In this document: positions 1 through 9,200 of the stretch, piece after piece
Numbering within the stretch: position 1 is the stretch's first letter
Layout of the letters: each line of letters opens with the position of its first letter
NCBI GenBank assembly: GCA_910586005.1
Contig: CAJUHG010000051.1
Span: forward strand, 1 to 21,683
Direction: 5' to 3'
Length of the DNA stretch: 21,683 bases
Source: an uncultured Lachnospiraceae bacterium
Lineage (GTDB): Bacteria; Bacillota; Clostridia; Lachnospirales; Lachnospiraceae
The notes under the pieces: generated by a model
What the model saw: the letters and a program-made list of their open reading frames with translations, nothing else
What the model was told of the DNA's origin: nothing
Databases searched by the model: none
Position numbers and translations under genes: made by a program

Positions 1-3000
1 AACACCCTTGCTATTTACAGTTGCAATATTCTTTTTATCAGAAGTCCATTTTACTTTTTTGTTTGTTGCATTCTTTGGTGTAATTGTGGTCTTTAAAGTA
101 AAGGTTTCTTTTACACCAAGGGTTACTTTTTTCTTGTTCAGTGTTACTTTTTTTACACCTATCTTTACAGTTACTTTACAGATAGCTATTTTTCCATTTG
201 AAGTAGCTACAGCAATATTTGCTGAACCTACTTTTTTGGCTGTAAGTTTTCCATTTGAAACTGCAACTATCTTTGAATCACTGGATTTCCAACTTACTTT
301 CTTATTGGTTGCATTGCTAGGTGTAACAGTTGCTTTCAACTTATAAGTTTTCTTTAATTCAAGTGTAAGTTTTGTTTTATTTAATTTTAGTGTTTTTACT
401 GCTATTTCTTGATTAGTAGTTCCACTTGAACCACCATTTCCACCACTTTCACCACTTGGTTTTGCCTGTACAGTAACTTTAGTAGTAAAGCTTTTTGTTC
501 TCTTGTCACTTAAAGTAATCTTAGTAGTAATATTAGCAGTACCAGCTGCCTTTGCTGTAATTTTACCAGTTTTTGATACTTCGGCTACCTTTATATTACT
601 ACTACTATAACTTACCTCCTTATCCAAACCTGCTGCTGATAAGTCAGTTACAAATCCTTGTGGATAATTTACAGCAATTAATTCTGTATTTCCTATTGTT
701 AGGTTGAAAGAAGGTGATACTGTAATCTTACCCCATCCCGTATTTACTGCTGCTACTGCTTTTTCATCTTTTTCCACTACCAAAGTAGCTGTTACTTTAC
801 GATTCTCTTCTGCAAGCTCTTCTTCATAACTCATTTTTAAGATTGGTGTGCCATCTGCTGCCCAATGTACACGCTTTAATCTTGCATCACGACATGGATC
901 ATATAAAGGATCTCCTGTTGCCCAACTTCCACACTGATCATCATAGCACTCCTGTCCTCTTGCATGATATACAAAGATTGGATTGCCATTTTCATCTACA
1001 GTAAAGGAATTATGTCCTGGACCATATTCTCCTGGAACATCTGTTGAAGTTAAGACTGGATATGCCTGTTTCTTCCATGCAGATGCATCCAACAAATCAG
1101 CTTTTTCATCAATTGACAATAAGCCAATACAATACTCAGGACCAGTTGCAGACGCAGAAAATGCCATATAAATCTTGCCATTATTTTTGATTATAGAAGG
1201 GCCTTCATTTACATTTTCATATTGTCTTTCCCAACTATATTCTGGAACACTAATTTTTACTGAATCAGAAATACATTTCCAAGGCTCATCCTTGTCAACT
1301 TCTGCAATAAAGATAGAAGAGAATCCATCTGTTTGAGCCCAAGCCACATACCAACGTCCATTATTTTCAAATACAGTCATATCCAGAGAAAATCCGCTAA
1401 ATGCTTTTGTATCTCCCTCTTTTGCTTGCATTAGACCTTTTGCTTCCCAGCTTGCTGGATTCATAATATCCTTTGCATTATTACATTTCAATACATGAGG
1501 GCGAATGGTCCATACACTATCTTTATTGGTACTAGAAGTATAGAATACATAGTAATTACCATCTACCAAACGAATTTCTGGAGCCCATATATAACGGAAT
1601 TCACTATCACTGTTATCACAATCCCAGATTGCAATCTCCTCTGCGTCTGCAAGATCCTGAATGGTTTTTGCACGTCTTAGTACAATTCTATCATAGCCAT
1701 CTTTATCCTCAGAACCTTTCATTGGATAAGAAGCTGTAAAGTAATAATAACCATCATTTCCCTGTAAAATACATGGATCTGCACGCTGTGCAATAAATGG
1801 ATTTGGATACTGTGTCTGGTTCACTGTTCCAGTTACTTGATAAGTTCCTGCCTTTTTCAGATTAACCTTTGCAAGATCTCCTTTGCTCCAAGTTACTCCC
1901 ATTTCAACACTTGTGCCATCACTATAATCAGCAGTTAATGTCTTTGGAAGTAGAGATGTTATATTATCTCCATCTTTTACTTTCATCTGAGGAATCGTTT
2001 CAATTCCAATATTTCTTACTACATCTAATTTCTTTACTACACGCTCATATTCTGCTTTATTTACACCGAAAATATTTCCTACAGCAGCGCCTGTTGGCCA
2101 AGTTCCTGTCTTTTTCACTTCTTCTTCTGTATAAGCAGCTTCTTTTTCACTAATCACAGTTGAAAAATCATTGGTTAATGCACAATATGTATTTTTTCCA
2201 TCTGTCCAGCAAATTTGATAAGTTACTTTCTCCTGATTATAACCAACTTGACTAACTTGGAGACCTCCTATTACATCATGTTTTAAGGTTAATCTTCTCT
2301 CATTGGTAAAATCAATTAAGTCTACAGAATCATATACATAAACATACTTTTCTTTTGTAATATTTCTTGCAACCATTCCATAAGTTCCATCTGCTTTACG
2401 GAAAATATACATATCCTTTAATCCATTGGGATTTTGATTTTTTTCTCCCCCTGCATTATTAGCAAAGCAGATACCTGTATTGGAATTTAGTGCAGTATAA
2501 TCTTTTCCATCTAAGCTATAAGCAAGATGTAAGCTGTTCCCTAAGGATTTTGCTTCTTTATTATTGGTATAAGACATCAAATATCCATAATCTTCTGCAC
2601 GTACTATTACATCAAACGTTTTAGTATCTTCTAATTTATTTGTTCCATTATCATATACAATCTTCGCTGTCAATGCAATTTTTTCATCCTCTGCTTCTTT
2701 TGCAGGACGAGTTACAATTGCCTTAATTTCTTTCTCTACTGTTTCAATCTTAATCACAGTTTCCTTACTACTTGACCAAGTCACAGTTGTATGCTCTCCA
2801 ACTGTATTTGGAAGAACCAGATCTGTGGTTACAATAGAATTAGTAAGTGTAAGATTGCTAACCATTTCATCAAAGATATTTTGATCATTGATAGCTAAAA
2901 CTGTTACTGTAAACTCTTTTGTAGCTGTCTTTTCCTTGCCATTCTCACTTATCTTGATTGTTGCAGTTAATACTACATTTTCATTTACTGTTGTAGGTCT

Positions 3001-6000
3001 TGTAACAGTTCCATCATTAGCAATGATTGCTGGTTTATCACTAGACCAAGTAACCTCTAATTCTCTTGCACCTACAGTTACAGTTGTTGGAAGTTCTAAG
3101 TCATTCTTTACTTGTGTAATATTTCCCAAGGTTAATTCTGCTTTTGCAGCATTAAAAGTGGTATTATAGAACTCATCCAAAATTTCCTGTTCTGTCAAGG
3201 CTTTTTCATAAACTTTAACACCATAAACGCCACCTTGATAGAATTTATCATTATAAGCGGAACGTCCAATAAATCCTACCAATCCTGTTCCAAAATCTGT
3301 GGTAGTCTTTGTTTTCTTATTGTTACATACTTCTACTCCATCATAATATCCAATAATGCTATCTGGAGTAATGACTGTGGTGTACATTCTCCACTGATCA
3401 TCTGTTGCTGTTTCAGATACAGGTGTTTCTGTACTATATGGTGCATTCGCATTATTGTCATCTGTCCATACAGATTTAAACATTCCCTTATGATCTGTTT
3501 CCTTTGGATTTAAAATCCAATAATTCAAAGGTTTATCTGCTGCTGTTTCATCCTCAATTACATGTTTGGTAGGAGTTCCAAATGACATGGCTGCATAATT
3601 GCCAGCACCTGTCTCATTCTTCAACCAAGTGGTAATGGTTAAAGTATCTTGATTTTCAAACATCACTCCTGGAAGTGACACATAGGCACCAGAAGTATTA
3701 TTTCCACCAGGAAGTGTTAAAATTCCATTAGAAATCGTTGCTCCTGTTCCTACTAGGGTTGCATTGTTTCCATTTCCAGAAATATCTTCTACTACCTTAT
3801 CCCCTGTAAGAGCTGCATCTTTAAACTCATAAGCTGCAATCAGACCTTCTGTATATTTCTTTACGGTTACAGTGATTTCTTTGGTTGCTGTTGCTGAACC
3901 TTTTGTTACGGTAGCTGTTAAAATCACAGGTGTATCTTCTGTTAAGGCTTTTCTTGCTTCTTGATTTACAATACCATTATTTGCAATCAAATCTGGATTG
4001 CTAGAAGACCAAGAAATTGTAGTATTACTAGAACCAGTTGTTGGAAGGTCTAAATTATTTGTTCTAACAATAGAAGCTAGACTAAGTGCTTGTGCCACAT
4101 TCTCTACAACACTTGCACCTAAAACGGTCACTGTAAATTCCTTGGTAACTGTTTTTCCTCCTACTTGAATGGTTGCAGTAAACACTACTTCTTCATCGTT
4201 CTCTGAAATGGTACTTCCAATTTTTCCATCATCACCAATAATAGTTGGTTTACTACTTTTCCAAGTAACCACAGCACCTTTATTACCTGCGGTTGTAGGA
4301 AGCTCTAAATCTGTGCTTACTTCTGTAACATCTAAAGTTAATGCTTCTTTTGCTTCATTTAAAACTGGGGTAAGAATTGCATCTTTATCCACTTCTGATG
4401 GCATATTGTTATAAAATTCATTCCAAATTTCTTGTTGTGTCAAAGCCTTTTCATAAACTTTAACACCATAAACGCCACCTTGATAAAATTTATCACCGTA
4501 AGCAGAACGTCCAATAAATCCTACCAATCCTGTTCCAAAGTCTGTGGTTGTTACTGTCTTTGGATTATTGCATACTTCTACTCCATCATAGTATCCAATA
4601 ATTCTATCAGGAGTAATCACTGTGGTATACATTCTCCACTGATCATCTGTTGCTGTGTCAGACACAGGTGTCTCTGTACTATATGGTGCGCCTGCATTTT
4701 TACCATTTGTCCATACAGACTTAAATTTTCCACCTTTATTTGGATTTAAAAGCCAATAATTCAAAGGCATATCTGCTGTTCCACCACCAATATGCTTTGA
4801 TGGAGTACCAAAATACATTGCTGCATAATCGCCAGCACCTGTTCCATTCTTCAGCCAAGTGGTAATCGTTATGGTATCTTGATTTTCAAACATGGCTCCT
4901 GGAAGTGATACATAAGCTGCACCAGAGCCTGACGCACCACCTGGAAGGGTCAACATTCCATCTGCAACTGTTGCACCTGTTCCTTCTAAAGTTGCCTGAT
5001 TACTATTTCCAGAAACGTCTTGGATAGTACCAGAGGTATCACTAAATTCATAGGATGCAATCAAATCATCTGTATATTTCTTTACGGTAATAGGGAAAGA
5101 TTTGTTTGTTGCTATTTCACCTCTTGTTACAGTAGCTGTTAAATTAACTGTGGTATCTTGGGTCAATGTCTTTCTTGTCTCTTGGTTTATAATACCATCT
5201 GTTGTTATCAAATCTGGATTATCAGAAGCCCAAGTAATAGTGGTTTCATAATTACCAGTGGTAGGCAATTTCAAATTAGTTGTTCTAACAGTAGATGGCA
5301 AATTAATCTCCTCTGCAACCTCATTTACGCTATCTGACACTGTTTTGATAGTTAGTGTTGGAACACCCGCTCCAGAACGGGGTATTAACCATCCTGCTAT
5401 AACTGTCTGTAAACGAAAAATCGCATGACTATCCTTATTTGTAATTGCCTCCTTTATCCAATTTGTTACATCAAAAGTCTTTGTTTCTGGAGCACCATTT
5501 GTTAATTTTGTGATCCACTCTTTGCTATAAATAGTTGCCTCTTTGGTATAGTTATCATCTAATGCTGGAAACGTACTTTCATCAGTCACTGAGATATTTG
5601 TAAGTTTAGAAAGATCCACGCGAAAGATTCCTGCTTTTGTTTTATTATTTCCAAGATTTTGATTTGTATCTACAATATTCATTGAGATCGTGGCATTTGT
5701 AATTGACTCTAGTTCTACATTTTGAATAGTGCTTAGATCAAACACCATACATCCTATTCTAGAACTTCCAAGGTCACATCCCTTTTCTGTTCCTGTCTCC
5801 TTATCAATGTAAGCCGCAGCAACATTTGAACCTGCTTCAGTCCACTTATTTGTAGCAATAAGCCATTTATTATTATCACTCTGTCCACCGGATGCACCGA
5901 ATTGACTGGCTTCAATTGGTTGAATCGTTGTATTTGCCGCTTTGGCTACGCCTGCGACTGGTGAAGGCAGCATAGTAACTGCCATTGCCAAAGACATCAC

Positions 6001-6033
6001 TCCTGCTAAGGCACGTTTCATAAATTGCCTCAT
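1..6033 (-). CDS. Secreted multimodular GH43 glycosidase (partial, C-terminal end missing)
   Basis: This is an open frame of 2011 codons from ATG 6033 to the left edge with no stop. GGAGG lies 7 nt before the start. Order of modules: signal peptide (about 1-33, ending AKAA); a CBM96/DNRLRE-like beta-sandwich (about 60-235, with a FDVTNWI motif); atrophied Ig (235-316); LamG-like (316-531); two Ig modules; a second LamG-like (728-950); two Ig modules; a degenerate GH43-like half-module (about 1135-1350); a short Ig module; GH43 catalytic (about 1405-1735); Ig; a Gly/Ser linker; Big_2 repeats. The GH43 triad is visible: Asp1419 in QRADPC, Asp1551 in SLDMTVF, Glu1610 in VNEGPS. The motifs PGHNSF and DPCRDARLKRVHW fit alpha-L-arabinofuranosidase-type GH43. 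By alignment with the neighbouring gene, about 105 residues are probably missing. Substrate is inferred, not shown. It acts outside the cell and is probably cotranscribed with, or a paralogue of, the upstream GH43 gene. Confidence 0.9.
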   Translation of the reverse strand, partial: MRQFMKRALAGVMSLAMAVTMLPSPVAGVAKAANTTIQPIEASQFGASGGQSDNNKWLIATNKWTEAGSNVAAAYIDKETGTEKGCDLGSSRIGCMVFDLSTIQNVELESITNATISMNIVDTNQNLGNNKTKAGIFRVDLSKLTNISVTDESTFPALDDNYTKEATIYSKEWITKLTNGAPETKTFDVTNWIKEAITNKDSHAIFRLQTVIAGWLIPRSGAGVPTLTIKTVSDSVNEVAEEINLPSTVRTTNLKLPTTGNYETTITWASDNPDLITTDGIINQETRKTLTQDTTVNLTATVTRGEIATNKSFPITVKKYTDDLIASYEFSDTSGTIQDVSGNSNQATLEGTGATVADGMLTLPGGASGSGAAYVSLPGAMFENQDTITITTWLKNGTGAGDYAAMYFGTPSKHIGGGTADMPLNYWLLNPNKGGKFKSVWTNGKNAGAPYSTETPVSDTATDDQWRMYTTVITPDRIIGYYDGVEVCNNPKTVTTTDFGTGLVGFIGRSAYGDKFYQGGVYGVKVYEKALTQQEIWNEFYNNMPSEVDKDAILTPVLNEAKEALTLDVTEVSTDLELPTTAGNKGAVVTWKSSKPTIIGDDGKIGSTISENDEEVVFTATIQVGGKTVTKEFTVTVLGASVVENVAQALSLASIVRTNNLDLPTTGSSNTTISWSSSNPDLIANNGIVNQEARKALTEDTPVILTATVTKGSATATKEITVTVKKYTEGLIAAYEFKDAALTGDKVVEDISGNGNNATLVGTGATISNGILTLPGGNNTSGAYVSLPGVMFENQDTLTITTWLKNETGAGNYAAMSFGTPTKHVIEDETAADKPLNYWILNPKETDHKGMFKSVWTDDNNANAPYSTETPVSETATDDQWRMYTTVITPDSIIGYYDGVEVCNNKKTKTTTDFGTGLVGFIGRSAYNDKFYQGGVYGVKVYEKALTEQEILDEFYNTTFNAAKAELTLGNITQVKNDLELPTTVTVGARELEVTWSSDKPAIIANDGTVTRPTTVNENVVLTATIKISENGKEKTATKEFTVTVLAINDQNIFDEMVSNLTLTNSIVTTDLVLPNTVGEHTTVTWSSSKETVIKIETVEKEIKAIVTRPAKEAEDEKIALTAKIVYDNGTNKLEDTKTFDVIVRAEDYGYLMSYTNNKEAKSLGNSLHLAYSLDGKDYTALNSNTGICFANNAGGEKNQNPNGLKDMYIFRKADGTYGMVARNITKEKYVYVYDSVDLIDFTNERRLTLKHDVIGGLQVSQVGYNQEKVTYQICWTDGKNTYCALTNDFSTVISEKEAAYTEEEVKKTGTWPTGAAVGNIFGVNKAEYERVVKKLDVVRNIGIETIPQMKVKDGDNITSLLPKTLTADYSDGTSVEMGVTWSKGDLAKVNLKKAGTYQVTGTVNQTQYPNPFIAQRADPCILQGNDGYYYFTASYPMKGSEDKDGYDRIVLRRAKTIQDLADAEEIAIWDCDNSDSEFRYIWAPEIRLVDGNYYVFYTSSTNKDSVWTIRPHVLKCNNAKDIMNPASWEAKGLMQAKEGDTKAFSGFSLDMTVFENNGRWYVAWAQTDGFSSIFIAEVDKDEPWKCISDSVKISVPEYSWERQYENVNEGPSIIKNNGKIYMAFSASATGPEYCIGLLSIDEKADLLDASAWKKQAYPVLTSTDVPGEYGPGHNSFTVDENGNPIFVYHARGQECYDDQCGSWATGDPLYDPCRDARLKRVHWAADGTPILKMSYEEELAEENRKVTATLVVEKDEKAVAAVNTGWGKITVSPSFNLTIGNTELIAVNYPQGFVTDLSAAGLDKEVSYSSSNIKVAEVSKTGKITAKAAGTANITTKITLSDKRTKSFTTKVTVQAKPSGESGGNGGSSGTTNQEIAVKTLKLNKTKLTLELKKTYKLKATVTPSNATNKKVSWKSSDSKIVAVSNGKLTAKKVGSANIAVATSNGKIAICKVTVKIGVKKVTLNKKKVTLGVKETFTLKTTITPKNATNKKVKWTSDKKNIATVNSKGV
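3181..3870 (-). repeat. LamG-like module, copy 2 of an internal duplication
   Basis: This stretch encodes a concanavalin-like module ending in VYGVKVYEKALTEQEI. It matches 4441-5090 of the same gene closely at nucleotide level; for example, the segments around 3200-3300 and 4460-4560 differ at only a few positions. The following Ig linkers are also related, so a unit of roughly 1.25 kb appears to have been duplicated in frame. Confidence 0.8.
4441..5090 (-). repeat. LamG-like module, copy 1 of an internal duplication
   Basis: This is the N-terminal partner of the module at 3181-3870. It starts at YTDDLIASYEFS and ends with the same Y-x-x-x-VYGVKVYEKAL pattern. Such modules often bind carbohydrate or space catalytic domains; no ligand can be read from the sequence. 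Confidence 0.8.
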
Positions 6034-6098
6034 GAAAAAACCTCCTTTTTTATTAAATTTGCTGAATTTTTCTTTTCTTATATTATATTTTTTCTTTT

Positions 6099-6131
6099 AG
6101 GAAAGGACATGTATTTCTCATGCCCTTTCCT
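6099..6131. repeat. Inverted repeat in the leader between the two GH43 genes
   Basis: Arms of 13 nt at 6099-6111 and 6119-6131 pair with one exception, which becomes a G-U pair in the minus-strand RNA. The loop is 7 nt. The minus-strand RNA continues with A residues, not U, so this is not a classical terminator for the upstream GH43 gene. It may be an operator, an RNA processing site or a stability structure in the leader of the 1-6033 gene. Confidence 0.6.
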
Positions 6132-6146
6132 AGTTATGTTCTTTTT

Positions 6147-6174
6147 TCTATAACTTAGAAAAAAATTTTTCCAA
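6147..6174 (-). promoter_or_regulatory. Weak candidate promoter for the partial GH43 gene
   Basis: On the minus strand a TTGGAA box (6169-6174) and a TATAGA box (6147-6152) are 16 nt apart. Each matches the housekeeping consensus at 4 of 6 positions. AT-rich DNA gives many such pairs, so this is only a possibility. Its position just upstream of the 6099-6131 hairpin would put that hairpin in the leader. Confidence 0.25.
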
Positions 6175-6178
6175 ATCT

Positions 6179-6213
6179 CCTAATTATAATAGAAAAATTC
6201 TCTTATAATTAGG
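6179..6213. repeat. Perfect 11-nt inverted repeat between the GH43 genes
   Basis: Arms CCTAATTATAA (6179-6189) and TTATAATTAGG (6203-6213) are perfect complements around a 13-nt spacer. No T-tract follows on the minus strand. A second near-palindrome lies next to it at 6214-6231. This could be a regulator-binding site or an intercistronic structure; the sequence does not decide. Confidence 0.55.
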
Positions 6214-6255
6214 GGCAAATCTAAGATTGCCATAAATCTACTACAAATATTCTAA

Positions 6256-9200
6256 CTATTTCACAGTAACTTTAAGAGTTGCTTTCTTCTTATTAAAGGT
6301 TTGTACTGTGATAGTTGCACTACCTTTCTTTAATGCTTTTACTTTACCTGCGCTTGTCACAGATACTATTTTTGGCTTGTTGCTCTTATAAGTAATCTTG
6401 TTACTTGCTGTATTCTTTGGAAATTTCACCTTAATCTGGAAGGTCTTATTCTTTTTCAAGCTAACACTCTTCTTGTTTAGTGTAATCTTGCTAGGTGCCT
6501 TCTTTACAGTAACTGTACAAGATACTTTCTTGCCATCTACGGTTGCTGTTATCTTAGCCTTTCCTGCTTTCTTTGCTGTCACAACACCCTTGCTATTTAC
6601 AGTTGCAATATTCTTTTTATCAGAAGTCCATTTTACTGCTTTGTTTGTTGCATTCTTTGGTGTAATTGTTGTCTTTAAAGCAAAGGTTTCTTTTACACCA
6701 AGGGTTACACTTTTCTTGTTCAGTGTTACTTTCTTTACACCTACTTTTACGGTTACTTTACAAGTTACCACTTTACCACCTGCAGTTACAAAAATATCTT
6801 CTGAACCTACTTTTTTGGCTGTAAGTTTTCCATTTGAAACTGCAACTACCTTTGAATCAGTGGATTTCCAACTTACTTTCTTATTGGTTGCATTGCTAGG
6901 TGTAACAGTTGCTTTCAACTTATAAGTTTTCTTTAATTCAAGTGTAAGTTTTGTTTTATTTAATTTTAGTGTTTTTACTGGTATTTCTGTGCTAGGTTTT
7001 GCTTTTACAGTAACCTTAGTAATAAAACTTTTTGTCTTTTTGTTGCTTAAAGTAATCTTTGTAGTAATATTGGCAGTACCAGCTGTTTTTGCTGTGATTT
7101 TACCAGTTTGTGCTACTTCAGCTACCTTTGTATTACTACTAGTATATGTTTTAGAAATTGTCAATCCAGCCTTTGAAATATTATCTAAAAGCCCTCCTGG
7201 ATAATTTACAATAATCAGTTCTGTATTTCCTACTTGCATGGTCTTAGAAGCAGGTGATACTGTCATCTTATCCCAATCCTTATTTACTGCTGCTATTGCA
7301 GTATCTTTCTCATTTGGTTTTGCTGTTACAGTAACTTTAGTAGTAAATTCTTTGGTTCTCTTATCACTTAAAGTAATCTTTGTGGTAATATCAGCAGTTC
7401 CAGCTAATTTTGCTGTAATCTTACCATCTTTTGTGACATCAACAACTTCTGTATCACTGCTGGTAAGTGCTTTGGAAATTGTCAATCCATTTATTGAAAG
7501 ATTATCTAAAAATCCTTTTGGATAATTTACAGCAATTTCCTCTGTATTTCCTTCTTGAATCGTCTTTGTTCCTACTACTGTAATCTGTTCCCAACCTTTT
7601 GTGATTTCTGCTTCTACTTTTCCATCTGCAACTTTTTCCACACTAAGTCCAGCAATAACTGGGTTAAGAGTTCCTGTTTTTACAGATGAAAAATGTACTT
7701 CTGCTGTTTCTGCTACATTTTCCACTTTAAAGTTAAGAGATACTGTTTGCTGAGAAGCGGAACTGCTCACTGTAACAGCTACCTCCTCTGTTACTTCCTT
7801 ATTATTGTCATCTGTATATTTGACACAGAATTTCATAGGTCGTGTTTCACTCCACCATTCTCCAAAATACCCTGTTGCGGTATAAGTACCACTCTCTAAA
7901 GGAAGAATATACTCACACTCTTTGTTTTCCTTTGCCCACCATCCATTTGCATAAATGGAATCTGTAGTGGAAGTACGATTTCCTGCAATACTATTACTAC
8001 TATCATTTACAAACCCCCAGCTTCCTGCTGTATAGAGCTGATCTGGCTTGTTATTGCGCAGTGTAAGCAGTTCTGCTACCTTATTATAACTTCCTGATTC
8101 TTTTAGATTCTCATTCCACTCACCCACACCAGAATCAATGTAATAAATTAATTTCGCTGAAATTACTTCAATTGTTACACTTACTGTCTGGTTATTTAAC
8201 TCTGGAATGGTTGCGGTTGCTTTTACAGTTCCTGCTTTTTTAAAAGTATCTTCTGCCACATCCCAAGTAACTGCAACTTTTTTATCCTTGCGACCAATAG
8301 AAACATTGATTTCTTTTGGAAGTGTATATCCACTTTCTGTTGTAACTAATGCTGGAATATCCTTGTCATTTATTTTCGCACCATATGCTTCCATCAAAGC
8401 ATCATATTCTGTTGATGTAATTCTCATAACGGTACCATGACGAGGCTTCTTAATTTTAGGTAAATTAGCAGTTTCCAATTTTGTAAATTGTGCAGTAGCT
8501 AAATCAGAAGTAATCATTGGATAATATCCAATACCACCAAAATCATCCAATAAAACGCCCCATTTGCCACCTGCTTTTTCTATATCATCATCATTGAATC
8601 GGAAGCAACAAGGACCTTCTACCCATTTCTCTGATTCCAGAGAAGTGGAGCTGATGCTTTCCCATTCGCCTAACATAGATTGAGATTTCTCCAAGAAGAT
8701 GTATTTTGCATCTCCATCTTCATTTTTAGTAAAGCGATAATAGGTACCATTATCATCTCGAACCACCGTTGTATCAATGACACTAAAATCCTTTTCAATC
8801 CATAACTTCGGCTCTGTAAATGTATAGAAATCTCTTGTTTTACAATAATATAATCTCTGTCTGTCATAATTATTGGGTTTTATTTTAGATGCCCAGAATA
8901 CTATATATTCTCCTGTTTTATCATCATAAAATACTTCTGGTGCCCAAGTACATCCAGCTTCAATTCCAGCACTAACAGTTACCATGCGCTGCTCGCTCCA
9001 ATGTACTAAATCCTCAGATTCCCAAACCATAATTGCTTGGCTTCCAGCTTGTTGAGCTACTGTCCATCCATTTCCTGCCGCAATCTGCAAATCTGTTGCA
9101 ATTAGATAGAATTTATCTCCTTCTGCGGAACGGAAAATATATGGGTCACGCAATCCCTTTTCCCCTAAATCAGATTCCAAAAATGGTTCTGCATCATTGA

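Noticed and set aside
6099..6131. Terminator for the complete GH43 gene
   Set aside because: The stem is good but the minus-strand RNA continues with A residues, so the T-tract is missing.
6398..6925. Plus-strand open frame of 175 codons inside the complete GH43 gene
   Set aside because: It is the antisense of Big_2 repeats; hydrophobic runs are the complement of Lys/Thr/Val-rich coding DNA. No ribosome site, and the minus-strand gene is well supported.
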